Below, in pieces: positions 36,316 to 44,754 of a DNA stretch of 64,000 nucleotides. Position 1 is the first letter of the stretch. Each line of letters starts with the position of its first letter. The translations under genes and the position numbers were made by a program. Origin of the DNA: Aldehydirespirator sp965221605 (GTDB lineage: Bacteria; Actinomycetota; Acidimicrobiia; Acidimicrobiales; Aldehydirespiratoraceae). The notes below the pieces were generated by a model. The model was given only the letters and a program-made list of their open reading frames with translations, did not search any database and had not been told where the DNA came from. The stretch spans positions 124,001 through 188,000 of the forward strand of contig CBDCSK010000013.1 in assembly GCA_965221605.1 (NCBI GenBank), read 5' to 3'.

Positions 36316-36654
36316 TGGATCGCCTACGCGTGAGAGTGCGATGCTAGTATCTCTAAACGAGCATACACCCAAGAAGGCATACTTTGGCGTGTTTTCGTGT
36401 TGGCGAATGCCTGTGACCGAGCGGAAGGGAGCCATGGCGAGACCCACCCGCGGTGGTCCCGGTCACTGATCGGGGGTTGGCTAAGACCCCCTGCATTCGC
36501 TGGCGAGCGGCACCGTAGCTGTGCCCGTCGAAAGGCTGCAAGCGCTTCGATGGGATGTGCTCACCATGAACGTTGCGGAGATGGCCAAGCACGACCTACA
36601 TGTCGGCTTCGCCGGGTTCCTTTCGGAAGGCCCGTGTCAGTGGACTTCAGGCGT
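36316..36654. other. Non-coding stretch at left edge of the low-GC cassette
   Basis: No convincing gene is seen on either strand. Short frames here lack family features and a ribosome-binding site. AT-rich bases around 36345-36405 probably hold the promoter of the DUF4238-like gene. Confidence 0.5.
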
Positions 36655-36815
36655 TCACGCCGCTCTGACCTCGGCAAACGCTTCCTCGTAAGGGATGATC
36701 TGTAACGTTGTCGTAACAATCCGTCCGAGACTTGGCCGGAATCCGTCCGACTGGTCTCGAATGCCCTGCCGTGTGGCCTGCAATTTCAAGGGCGTTTAGT
36801 TTCGCGCCAGCGCCA
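36655..36815 (+). repeat. Left copy of diverged direct repeat flanking a low-GC cassette
   Basis: CGCCGCTCTGACCTCGGCAA (from 36659) and GGGCGTTTAGTTTCGCGCCAG (near 36791, one base longer than quoted elsewhere) match blocks in the same order at 39147 and 39265. Between them GTAACGTTGTCGTAACAATCC resembles GCAACGGTTCCGCAACAAAC. Similarity is patchy, so this is an old duplication or recombination boundary. Confidence 0.55.
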
Positions 36816-36866
36816 TTGGAGGTTCTAAAGACACCATGGATCGAGAGAGTGGCCCGAAGCGCCAGC

Positions 36867-37286
36867 TTAGGTCGGCGGGTGCCAGATCGGATTCTGAAGA
36901 GCAGCCCGCTTCAGTTTCTTGGCGGCCTTGTCCTTTGCCGAACTTCCCAGACCTCGCATATCGATGTAGGCGTGTGACGGATGTTCGTCCGGCAGCGCAG
37001 AGTCATCTACTGCACGTAACTCAGCATCTTGCACATCACCTACGCTCACAACACAACTCCCAATGGTCTCTCGTCCATGATCCTCAGTGTGAATTCTGTG
37101 GGCTTCCGCTGCCGTTACAACTGCATCTCGATAGGTTGACACCTTGTTGCTCCGTGTCGAGAAGACGCCACTCGTAATCTGGTCTTGCTTCATCTGATGA
37201 GGATGGATTTGACGGCGCAGCACTTCATCTCGGTTCAGAATCTCGATCTCGCCTGGAACTAGTGGTGGTGCACCAGTAGCAGTCAC
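36867..37286 (-). CDS. Small protein of an uncharacterised two-gene module
   Basis: 139 residues from an ATG that overlaps the upstream stop by 4 bp. EVLRRQIHPHQM, STYRDAVVTAAEAHRIHTED and SCVVSVGDVQDAEL, then HAYIDMRGLGSSAKDKAAKK, form an ordered pattern that I associate with a widespread but unnamed bacterial family beside a larger partner. His, Asp and Arg residues near the start and in HAYIDMR could be functional. No enzyme is assigned. Confidence 0.6.
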   Translation of the reverse strand: MTATGAPPLVPGEIEILNRDEVLRRQIHPHQMKQDQITSGVFSTRSNKVSTYRDAVVTAAEAHRIHTEDHGRETIGSCVVSVGDVQDAELRAVDDSALPDEHPSHAYIDMRGLGSSAKDKAAKKLKRAALQNPIWHPPT

Positions 37287-38464
37287 ACCTGGCTCGGACT
37301 CTCAAACGAGTCAAGCCACTGGCGCAAGAAATCACCGGTGATGAGAATATTCTCATCGTATTGGTGTTCATCTGTGATCGAGTTCCAAGAAGCGGCTGTC
37401 GCCCTCTCACTAGAGGTGTGGAACGTCACGGAGGCTTCGACGGACGCTAGAGACCATTCCAGTGACACACCTCCGTCTGCGAGTGGAAAAGCATGTGGGA
37501 ACGGCAAGTCATGGAACAACAGCGGAGCAACGAGTGTGCGCGCTCCTATAACCGCTGCACCGCTGGGCGCTAGAGACTGTTTGTCGTACCAGCCATCATC
37601 GAGCGACGAGATGGACTCCAACTCTTGAAGGAACTCCTGCACTCTTTGTGAGGATGCCTCATCAGCTATCTTCAACTCCTCAATTCGAGACGATGTGGTA
37701 TCGAATGAGGAGTTCACGTAGCCAAATGTCCCGCGCGCCACAACTATGGGGCCTGCATCTCTCGATGGCGTAATCGCAGACTTGATCGTATCTAACAGTA
37801 CCCCATCTGCGTAGAATATATCTGTATTGACAGGTCTGGCATCCGTCGATAAGACCATCGTGATGCGAGACAGATCAGCCTCTATCCTGGTGATTCTGCC
37901 TACAACTAAGTCAAGCACACGCCGTTCATATGTGAGACTCGACTCCAGTTGATCCCGAACGCTTCGATCAAAACGATACTCGTTTCCTGAAGTATCCATG
38001 ACATCAATACGTTCATCGCCTTCGAGTTCACGGCCCATACGAACTAGCGTCTCGCCAACAGCTCGGGGCATATCTAGCAGCAGAGCGCTGTGGCCATTCG
38101 CACGGACCTCTTCCAAGATGCTGCGATGCGTGTCGATGCTGTTCTCCAAGTATCCGCGTGGAGGCTCGAATAGCGGTGGAGCGGCAGGGTCAGACTCCAT
38201 TGGCCTGATTCTTAGATCAAGGCTGCCTCTGAGCACATCGTCTATTCCTATCTTGAGGCGCTCAGCAAAGTGGTTGGGCAACTGCGAGACGCTCGGGTTG
38301 TCTTCACGATAGAGATGGCTCGCGATAGCGATGATCGTCTGTTGGAATGCCAGGAACTCCTGGCCCGCCGCAGCAAACGCCTCAGCAGATAGCTGCTGAG
38401 CGTCGAACCGACCTCCGCTAAAGCGAAGGCCAGGTTCCTGTGGGCCTAGGTCAGAGAGTGACAC
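37283..38464 (-). CDS. Larger protein of the uncharacterised two-gene module
   Basis: About 393 residues from the GTG at 38464. The frame remains open to 38668, but those extra residues look random, so the start is uncertain. The C-terminal third has LESISSLDDGWYDKQSLAPS, then FPHAFPLADGGVSLEWSL, a pattern recalling a conserved unknown domain (DDGW ... P..DGGV.lEW). The middle is mixed alpha/beta with no Walker or nuclease motif recognised. Codon use is clearly less GC-biased than the chromosome, a sign of transfer. It is translationally coupled to the downstream small gene. Confidence 0.65.
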   Translation of the reverse strand: MSLSDLGPQEPGLRFSGGRFDAQQLSAEAFAAAGQEFLAFQQTIIAIASHLYREDNPSVSQLPNHFAERLKIGIDDVLRGSLDLRIRPMESDPAAPPLFEPPRGYLENSIDTHRSILEEVRANGHSALLLDMPRAVGETLVRMGRELEGDERIDVMDTSGNEYRFDRSVRDQLESSLTYERRVLDLVVGRITRIEADLSRITMVLSTDARPVNTDIFYADGVLLDTIKSAITPSRDAGPIVVARGTFGYVNSSFDTTSSRIEELKIADEASSQRVQEFLQELESISSLDDGWYDKQSLAPSGAAVIGARTLVAPLLFHDLPFPHAFPLADGGVSLEWSLASVEASVTFHTSSERATAASWNSITDEHQYDENILITGDFLRQWLDSFESPSQV

Positions 38465-38727
38465 AGAGGAGAAGCTACCTGTGGAAAAGGTGAGTTGCGC
38501 TCCCCAGCACAACCCCGTTCGACCGGAACGAGTGCGCTGTCCTCCAGTGGGAGGTTCCGCGCTGGAACCCGACTCGCTGCCTGCAAGTGCTCTCACGGCC
38601 AGGGTTCCCGCTGGAACCCGCATGACCGATGCTGAAGACGTGCTGGGGTTCGAGGCATGGCGGGCCACACCTCTGGAATCGCAAGGCTGTCACCTAGTGG
38701 TTTCTCGTTCCGCGCACCCCCACGGCG

Positions 38728-38991
38728 CTAGATCGAGACGGTGTATTCCTTCCAGCGGACAGCTTCGAGAGGCACTGAGGCCATGAACTCTGCGATATCG
38801 GAGCGTCCGTAGTAGGTGGGCGTGCCCTGGAAGTCTTGCGCCATCAGCACGGTCGGTATGCCGCCGAACAGTCTGGACCCTTCCGACACGAGGGCATCTC
38901 GCCTCGTGGGGTCGTTCAGAATGTGCTGCTTCACGATCAGGATTCCGAAAGTGACGCCCTGCTCCTGGATGACTGCTCCTTGAAACTGCAT
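38728..38991 (-). CDS. Conserved small protein of unknown function
   Basis: 87 residues from an ATG at 38991. The order GAVIQEQGVTFGILIVKQHI, GIPTVLMAQDFQGTPTYYGR and DIAEFMASVPLEAVRWKEYT looks like a compact conserved domain seen in many bacteria, without a known role. It reads in the same direction as the two-gene module, 263 bp ahead of it, and shares its lower GC. Confidence 0.6.
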   Translation of the reverse strand: MQFQGAVIQEQGVTFGILIVKQHILNDPTRRDALVSEGSRLFGGIPTVLMAQDFQGTPTYYGRSDIAEFMASVPLEAVRWKEYTVSI

Positions 38992-39142
38992 GTGGTGCCT
39001 ACCTTGTGAGTGTTGGTGGCGGGTCGTCGGAGCCGCCCGCTGAGTAGTCGAATGACATGGCTGTGATCATACGGCTTCACTGGGACGCTTCCTCCCGATT
39101 TCCGAACGAATGTTCGCGCTCACTAGCAGGGCGCATCTCGTC

Positions 39143-39288
39143 TTCGCGCCGCTCTGACCTTGGTAAACGCTGCTCTACGGGTTGTCCCGCAACGGTTCCG
39201 CAACAAACCCTTGCAGATTCGGGCCTTCACCCTTGCAGACCCTTGTCGATGCAACGCTCTGACCTGGGCGTTTTCTAACTCGCGCCAG
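39143..39288 (+). repeat. Right copy of diverged direct repeat flanking the low-GC cassette
   Basis: Counterpart of the segment at 36655. CGCCGCTCTGACCTTGGTAA (39147) differs by two bases from the left copy, and GGGCGTTTTCTAACTCGCGC (near 39265) resembles the second block. A third CTCTGACCTGGG lies at 39257. Confidence 0.55.
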
Positions 39289-39292
39289 GCCT

Positions 39293-39325
39293 ACGAGGGC
39301 GGGGTATGAGCGGAATCTAGTGCGG
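39293..39325 (+). repeat. 33-bp dispersed repeat, copy 1
   Basis: The sequence begins ACGAGGGCGGGGTATG and ends GGAATCTAGTGCGG. 31 of 33 bases match 58955-58987. The first 11 bases also match the 5' end of the tRNA-Arg gene and its flank (32948-32958). Confidence 0.7.
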
Positions 39326-39492
39326 ATGTCTGTGCGAAATAGGCGGCTCGCGGTTCTTGGTGGATGTGGCTGCGGGGTATGGGCCTGTCGGGGCGCGGTG
39401 CGGCTTGGTGGAGACGACTCGGGCGCGGTGAGGGTGTTCGTGGACGCGTTGGAGCCCCCGCTGGGGCGTGTCGTGGGCCGTGGCGGGGTTGG

Positions 39493-40137
39493 TTAGGCGG
39501 GTCCGGCTCGGGTTGGGGGTAGGAGCTGTGGGCATGTGCTGGGGCCGTCGCTGGTACGGAACGAGCGGGCGTCGGGATCGCAGCGGATCGAGCGGCCGGT
39601 GCGGGGATGTTTGGAAGTGGCGGTGTTGTAGGGGCCGCGCCTCCATGTGCCGTCACCGGTGACGATCCGGGACTTGTCGGGGCGGGCGAGGCTGTCGTTG
39701 AGATCGGGGTCGAGCATGCCCATCCCGCGCGCCGCGTTCAAGCACAGTTCGGCGACCCGTTGGTTGAGCACGTCCAGCAGCCCCCGGCGGAACAGCAGTT
39801 TGCGGAAGCGCAGATGCTGGAACCGCGTGATCGGCGACGACGACAGTCTGCGGTCGCTGCCGTCGGGCCAGGCCGCTTCAACGGCGCCTGCGAGGTCTTG
39901 CCAGTTGCGCCGGTATGCGAGGTTGTCGTGGGCCGAGATGTGTGACTCGAAGACCCACACCGCCACCGAGAAGATCAGCGCCTCAGCGACCCGGTACTCC
40001 CGGGGCCTCCCGACACGCCTCGCGGTTCCCTCGTCGAGGCGTTCTTCGATCTCGTCGCCGATGTCCCACAACGAACCCAAGCAGGCCACCGTCTCCAGGA
40101 ACTCCTGGTCCGCCATGCTCAGCGGGCACTGCTCCAT
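39493..40137 (-). pseudogene. Truncated transposase-like gene (5' part)
   Basis: About 200 meaningful residues: MADQEFLETVACLGSLWDIG, GRPREYRVAEALIFSVAVWV and SRIVTGDGTWRRGPYNTATS, then RCDPDARSF. The GDGT and DPDA blocks are typical of the N-terminal half of the transposase-like family whose C-terminal half appears at 33151-34239. After DPDARSF the frame becomes low complexity and stops. It overlaps the preceding integrase-like gene by 19 bp. Confidence 0.55.
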
Positions 40138-41258
40138 CCGCTTCGCGGACGTGCCGGGAGGTTCGCCGCGGGTCCGTCAGTCCGCTCGGCGACGGTGAAG
40201 TCGTCCTCAGCGACGGCCAGCGCGTCCGCTGGAACAGGGTCAAACCCCTGGAAGGCCGCGGCGCGCGAGGCGCGGCGCCGTTTAGCCATCACACCCGCCG
40301 GAAGGCTCGCGCCGCCACTGGTAGCCCAGCGCATCAGACGCGCCGCGGCCTCGATCCCGTCGGCGTCCAGCACCCGGCGCGCCGTCGTGAGCCGCAGACT
40401 GCGAGCCACCACCCCCGCACGGTCCGCGAGCCCCGCATCGACGAGCACCTCCCGCAACCGGACCGTCACCGAATGCGCCGCCTTCTCCACCTCAACCGCG
40501 GCGGTCACGCACACCAACTCGTCGCCGGCCAGCGGACCGAACCCGGCCTCCACCGACGCCAGCGCCCCGACAGCGGACGAGTCCAGCGCCACGACCCTCG
40601 CGCAGTCGCCGCGCAGCGATACGAGACCCGCAGCAGTGTCGATGTCATCTCGGCGGCACAGAGCAATCTCGGTCGCCGAAGCCCCCGAGAACGCTAGGGC
40701 CACCAGCAGCGCCCGCCGCGACGGCAGCACCGTCGCGGCGTGGGCGCGCACCAGATGTTCCTCCGCGAACGCCAACGGTCTCGCCGCCACCGCCCCTGAG
40801 CCGCGGCGAGAGATCACCCCACCCGCGAGCGCCGACACATCTCCCACGGCCGCCCCGAGCCGCCGCGCCTCCACGAGAGCCGCCCGCGCCGCCCACTGAC
40901 GGTTCCGCGCCGTCGACACCGACACCGCCCGCGGACGCCCCGAACGATCCAGCCAAGCCGCCCAGCACCAGTCAGCGACCAGATCCGCGGACACATAAGC
41001 CCACAACACCGCGCCCCGCGCCCGCAGGTAGCTGAACAGCCGAGCCCCCCTGCTCGCCTTGCGCGCCGTCTCGCCACGCCCCGCGAAACGCTCCGCCACC
41101 GCGTCGAGCACCAGAGGCTCCCACACAACGAGACGGTCCTCGCCAGTCATCGCCAACACCGCGGCGCGGACCCCTCGCAACGCTGTTCCCCAAGCACCCC
41201 ATCCGCGGCGGGCGGGGAGCACCTCTTGATGCGGTTCTGCTGCGGCGCTACTGTGCAA
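40119..41258 (-). CDS. Tyrosine-recombinase-like protein lacking key catalytic residues
   Basis: 379 residues from a TTG at 41258, with AGGGGGTG upstream; the ATG at 41150 is an alternative. An N-terminal helical SAM-like half is followed by RALLVALAFSGASATEIALC, then RRDDIDTAAGLVSLRG, which aligns with the integrase fold. The first Arg (GLR) position reads SAT, the HxLR box reads RSLRLT, LGH reads MRW, and no C-terminal Tyr is visible. It may be a DNA-binding partner rather than an active recombinase. It is coupled to the transposase-like gene. Confidence 0.6.
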   Translation of the reverse strand: MHSSAAAEPHQEVLPARRGWGAWGTALRGVRAAVLAMTGEDRLVVWEPLVLDAVAERFAGRGETARKASRGARLFSYLRARGAVLWAYVSADLVADWCWAAWLDRSGRPRAVSVSTARNRQWAARAALVEARRLGAAVGDVSALAGGVISRRGSGAVAARPLAFAEEHLVRAHAATVLPSRRALLVALAFSGASATEIALCRRDDIDTAAGLVSLRGDCARVVALDSSAVGALASVEAGFGPLAGDELVCVTAAVEVEKAAHSVTVRLREVLVDAGLADRAGVVARSLRLTTARRVLDADGIEAAARLMRWATSGGASLPAGVMAKRRRASRAAAFQGFDPVPADALAVAEDDFTVAERTDGPAANLPARPRSGWSSAR

Positions 41259-41509
41259 AGAACACCCCCTGCTAGGTGGTGAGCCGCGGCACCCGGTCTT
41301 TGGCTAGAGGGGTGTCGCGGCGTTTTCTTGGGTTGTCCCCACCAGGCAAGCACACAAATGCCGAAAGCTGCGGCCGTCAGGCTGGACAAGCCTCCGCCAC
41401 GACGCCCCGAATCCGCACCGCGCCTTGTGGGGATCGTCGCCATGATCTGTGCCCCCTCCCCGCTTCGTACCGTCTACGAGCCGGGAATACCGCTTTATGC
41501 AGAGCTTAG

Positions 41510-43129
41510 CCTGAATCCACCGATGGGCTGGTCGGGGTGGGCTGGTCGGGGTGTTTGTGGGGGTGTTTGGCTGGTTGGGGTGCGGCGGGTGTTGTTGGGG
41601 CGTGTTGGGCCGGCGGTTGGGACTGGGCTGGTTTGTGGCGCTCAGGGGGGTGTGTTCTGGGTGGCGCCGGGCCCGGGGCTGGGGGTTCAGATGAGTTGGG
41701 GGAGGTTGCGGGTGTGTGTGAGCGCGGCGGTGAATTGGTGTGCCCAGGGCCAGTTGAGCGGGAGGCGGAGTTTGTGTCGGTGGCTGTGGTTGACGAGGCG
41801 TCCGGGCACGGCGAGCAGCCGCCGGCGGACGGTGGCGGCTGCGGTGAGCCGTTCGGGGTGCTGTGTGTGTCCGAGTCGTGCGGTCCAGCGGGTGAGGTTG
41901 TGGGCCAGCACGGCGCAGGCGAGGTGGGCGGCGTTGGCGAAGAACCTTCCGGAGGGGCAGTGGGCGAGGCCGTTGTCTTTGAGGTCTCTGATGGCGAGCT
42001 CGACTCGGGCGTGGCCGCGGTGGTAGGCGTCGGCGGTTTCGGTGTCGAGGTCGTCTCTGTTCGTGATGAACGCGTGGTGGCGCCAGTCGGGCCACAGCTC
42101 GCGTTGGGGGCCTTCTGGGAGTCGGGTGCGGCGCACCACGAGGCGCAGCTTTCGGGGGCCACAGGGGTCGCGGCGGCTCGTTGTGATGGCGCACTCGGCG
42201 ACCTGGGCTTCCCCGTCGGGGTAGGCGATCGGCGTCCAGGCGGTCTCGTCGATGCCGTCGATGGCTGCTTTGACTTTGGCGTTCTGTGGGATCGTGACCG
42301 ACCAGCGGGCCTTGTACGTGTCGAGCTTTGCGATCAGCGCGTAGGAGAAGAACCCGGCGTCGGCGCGCACGGTGAGCTTCGTGCCCGGCGCGAGGCGTCC
42401 GAGGCGGGCCAGGGTCTCCGCGGCGAAGCGGACATGGCCGCGCTGGGAGGACCCCGACCGCATCCTGGCGTGGAGCACCTCGCCGGTGTCGTCCCGGGTC
42501 GCCGCCAGCGGGTGGTAGCCCCAAACCTTGGTGTGGCCGTAGGCCGCGCCCTGCTTGGACTTGCCGTGGACCTCACAGACCGTGGAGTCCAGATCCACCG
42601 TCATCTCCGCCGCTGCCGGCGCCGCGCCCGAAGACCACGCCCGGCTGAGCGCCAGCTCCAGGGCGCGGTCGAACTGGCGCACATGGCCCCAGGTGAAGGA
42701 CCGCAGCCACGTCCCCAACGTCGACGGCGCCGCAGGCTCAAAGCCCAGCACCGCCGAAGCGGACCCGGCCCGCAGCCTGTCGGCGTCGCCGATGAACGAG
42801 CCGCCCACCAGCATCGACGCCACCACCGACAGCGCCTTCGCCCCGGACCCACGGCCCGCCGCGGGCGGGCGCACCGCATCGTCGATGAGCGCCTCCAAAC
42901 CCAGCCGGCCCATCACCGTGCCCGCCAACAGCAGCCCCGCATCGGCCACCAGCGAAGCGTCGTCGAACACCGCCTCGATCCCGTCGATACCACCCGCTAC
43001 GCTGCTCACAGGAAGTGCCTCCTCACATGGCCAGAATCACTGTTGACTCAAACAGCATTCTCCCATGTCAGGAGGCCTTTCCGGTGGACGCGCCAACCCC
43101 ACAAACCTCACCGCGCCGGTGGATCCAGG
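41510..43129 (-). mobile_element. IS1380-family element, copy 2 (tandem left)
   Basis: 1620 bp, same ends as copy 1. Flanked by CTTAG at 41505-41509 and 43130-43134; the right CTTAG is also the left flank of copy 3. One T-to-C change in CTTGTACGTGTC near 42317 distinguishes it from copies 1 and 3; it is silent in the transposase. Confidence 0.95.
41687..43009 (-). CDS. IS1380-family transposase (copy 2)
   Basis: 440 residues, same protein as copy 1, with intact DDE blocks and a GTG start after GAGGAGG. The single base difference changes ACA to ACG (Thr). Probably functional. Confidence 0.93.
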   Translation of the reverse strand: MSSVAGGIDGIEAVFDDASLVADAGLLLAGTVMGRLGLEALIDDAVRPPAAGRGSGAKALSVVASMLVGGSFIGDADRLRAGSASAVLGFEPAAPSTLGTWLRSFTWGHVRQFDRALELALSRAWSSGAAPAAAEMTVDLDSTVCEVHGKSKQGAAYGHTKVWGYHPLAATRDDTGEVLHARMRSGSSQRGHVRFAAETLARLGRLAPGTKLTVRADAGFFSYALIAKLDTYKARWSVTIPQNAKVKAAIDGIDETAWTPIAYPDGEAQVAECAITTSRRDPCGPRKLRLVVRRTRLPEGPQRELWPDWRHHAFITNRDDLDTETADAYHRGHARVELAIRDLKDNGLAHCPSGRFFANAAHLACAVLAHNLTRWTARLGHTQHPERLTAAATVRRRLLAVPGRLVNHSHRHKLRLPLNWPWAHQFTAALTHTRNLPQLI

Positions 43130-43134
43130 CTTAG

Positions 43135-44754
43135 CCTGAATCCACCGATGGGCTGGTCGGGGTGGGCTGGTCGGGGTGTTTGTGGGGGTGTTTGGCTGGT
43201 TGGGGTGCGGCGGGTGTTGTTGGGGCGTGTTGGGCCGGCGGTTGGGACTGGGCTGGTTTGTGGCGCTCAGGGGGGTGTGTTCTGGGTGGCGCCGGGCCCG
43301 GGGCTGGGGGTTCAGATGAGTTGGGGGAGGTTGCGGGTGTGTGTGAGCGCGGCGGTGAATTGGTGTGCCCAGGGCCAGTTGAGCGGGAGGCGGAGTTTGT
43401 GTCGGTGGCTGTGGTTGACGAGGCGTCCGGGCACGGCGAGCAGCCGCCGGCGGACGGTGGCGGCTGCGGTGAGCCGTTCGGGGTGCTGTGTGTGTCCGAG
43501 TCGTGCGGTCCAGCGGGTGAGGTTGTGGGCCAGCACGGCGCAGGCGAGGTGGGCGGCGTTGGCGAAGAACCTTCCGGAGGGGCAGTGGGCGAGGCCGTTG
43601 TCTTTGAGGTCTCTGATGGCGAGCTCGACTCGGGCGTGGCCGCGGTGGTAGGCGTCGGCGGTTTCGGTGTCGAGGTCGTCTCTGTTCGTGATGAACGCGT
43701 GGTGGCGCCAGTCGGGCCACAGCTCGCGTTGGGGGCCTTCTGGGAGTCGGGTGCGGCGCACCACGAGGCGCAGCTTTCGGGGGCCACAGGGGTCGCGGCG
43801 GCTCGTTGTGATGGCGCACTCGGCGACCTGGGCTTCCCCGTCGGGGTAGGCGATCGGCGTCCAGGCGGTCTCGTCGATGCCGTCGATGGCTGCTTTGACT
43901 TTGGCGTTCTGTGGGATCGTGACCGACCAGCGGGCCTTGTATGTGTCGAGCTTTGCGATCAGCGCGTAGGAGAAGAACCCGGCGTCGGCGCGCACGGTGA
44001 GCTTCGTGCCCGGCGCGAGGCGTCCGAGGCGGGCCAGGGTCTCCGCGGCGAAGCGGACATGGCCGCGCTGGGAGGACCCCGACCGCATCCTGGCGTGGAG
44101 CACCTCGCCGGTGTCGTCCCGGGTCGCCGCCAGCGGGTGGTAGCCCCAAACCTTGGTGTGGCCGTAGGCCGCGCCCTGCTTGGACTTGCCGTGGACCTCA
44201 CAGACCGTGGAGTCCAGATCCACCGTCATCTCCGCCGCTGCCGGCGCCGCGCCCGAAGACCACGCCCGGCTGAGCGCCAGCTCCAGGGCGCGGTCGAACT
44301 GGCGCACATGGCCCCAGGTGAAGGACCGCAGCCACGTCCCCAACGTCGACGGCGCCGCAGGCTCAAAGCCCAGCACCGCCGAAGCGGACCCGGCCCGCAG
44401 CCTGTCGGCGTCGCCGATGAACGAGCCGCCCACCAGCATCGACGCCACCACCGACAGCGCCTTCGCCCCGGACCCACGGCCCGCCGCGGGCGGGCGCACC
44501 GCATCGTCGATGAGCGCCTCCAAACCCAGCCGGCCCATCACCGTGCCCGCCAACAGCAGCCCCGCATCGGCCACCAGCGAAGCGTCGTCGAACACCGCCT
44601 CGATCCCGTCGATACCACCCGCTACGCTGCTCACAGGAAGTGCCTCCTCACATGGCCAGAATCACTGTTGACTCAAACAGCATTCTCCCATGTCAGGAGG
44701 CCTTTCCGGTGGACGCGCCAACCCCACAAACCTCACCGCGCCGGTGGATCCAGG
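43135..44754 (-). mobile_element. IS1380-family element, copy 3 (tandem right)
   Basis: 1620 bp in the same orientation as copy 2, separated by only the shared CTTAG pentamer. A third CTTAG follows at 44755-44759, at the junction with the truncated hsdM. The pattern CTTAG-IS-CTTAG-IS-CTTAG fits insertion into the target duplication, or IS-IS recombination. Confidence 0.95.
43312..44634 (-). CDS. IS1380-family transposase (copy 3)
   Basis: 440 residues, same protein as copy 1, complete and probably functional. Confidence 0.93.
   Translation of the reverse strand: MSSVAGGIDGIEAVFDDASLVADAGLLLAGTVMGRLGLEALIDDAVRPPAAGRGSGAKALSVVASMLVGGSFIGDADRLRAGSASAVLGFEPAAPSTLGTWLRSFTWGHVRQFDRALELALSRAWSSGAAPAAAEMTVDLDSTVCEVHGKSKQGAAYGHTKVWGYHPLAATRDDTGEVLHARMRSGSSQRGHVRFAAETLARLGRLAPGTKLTVRADAGFFSYALIAKLDTYKARWSVTIPQNAKVKAAIDGIDETAWTPIAYPDGEAQVAECAITTSRRDPCGPRKLRLVVRRTRLPEGPQRELWPDWRHHAFITNRDDLDTETADAYHRGHARVELAIRDLKDNGLAHCPSGRFFANAAHLACAVLAHNLTRWTARLGHTQHPERLTAAATVRRRLLAVPGRLVNHSHRHKLRLPLNWPWAHQFTAALTHTRNLPQLI

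Noticed and set aside
39291..39492. Continuation of the transposase-like gene
   Set aside because: Frames here are Pro/Ala/Arg low-complexity without the expected motifs.
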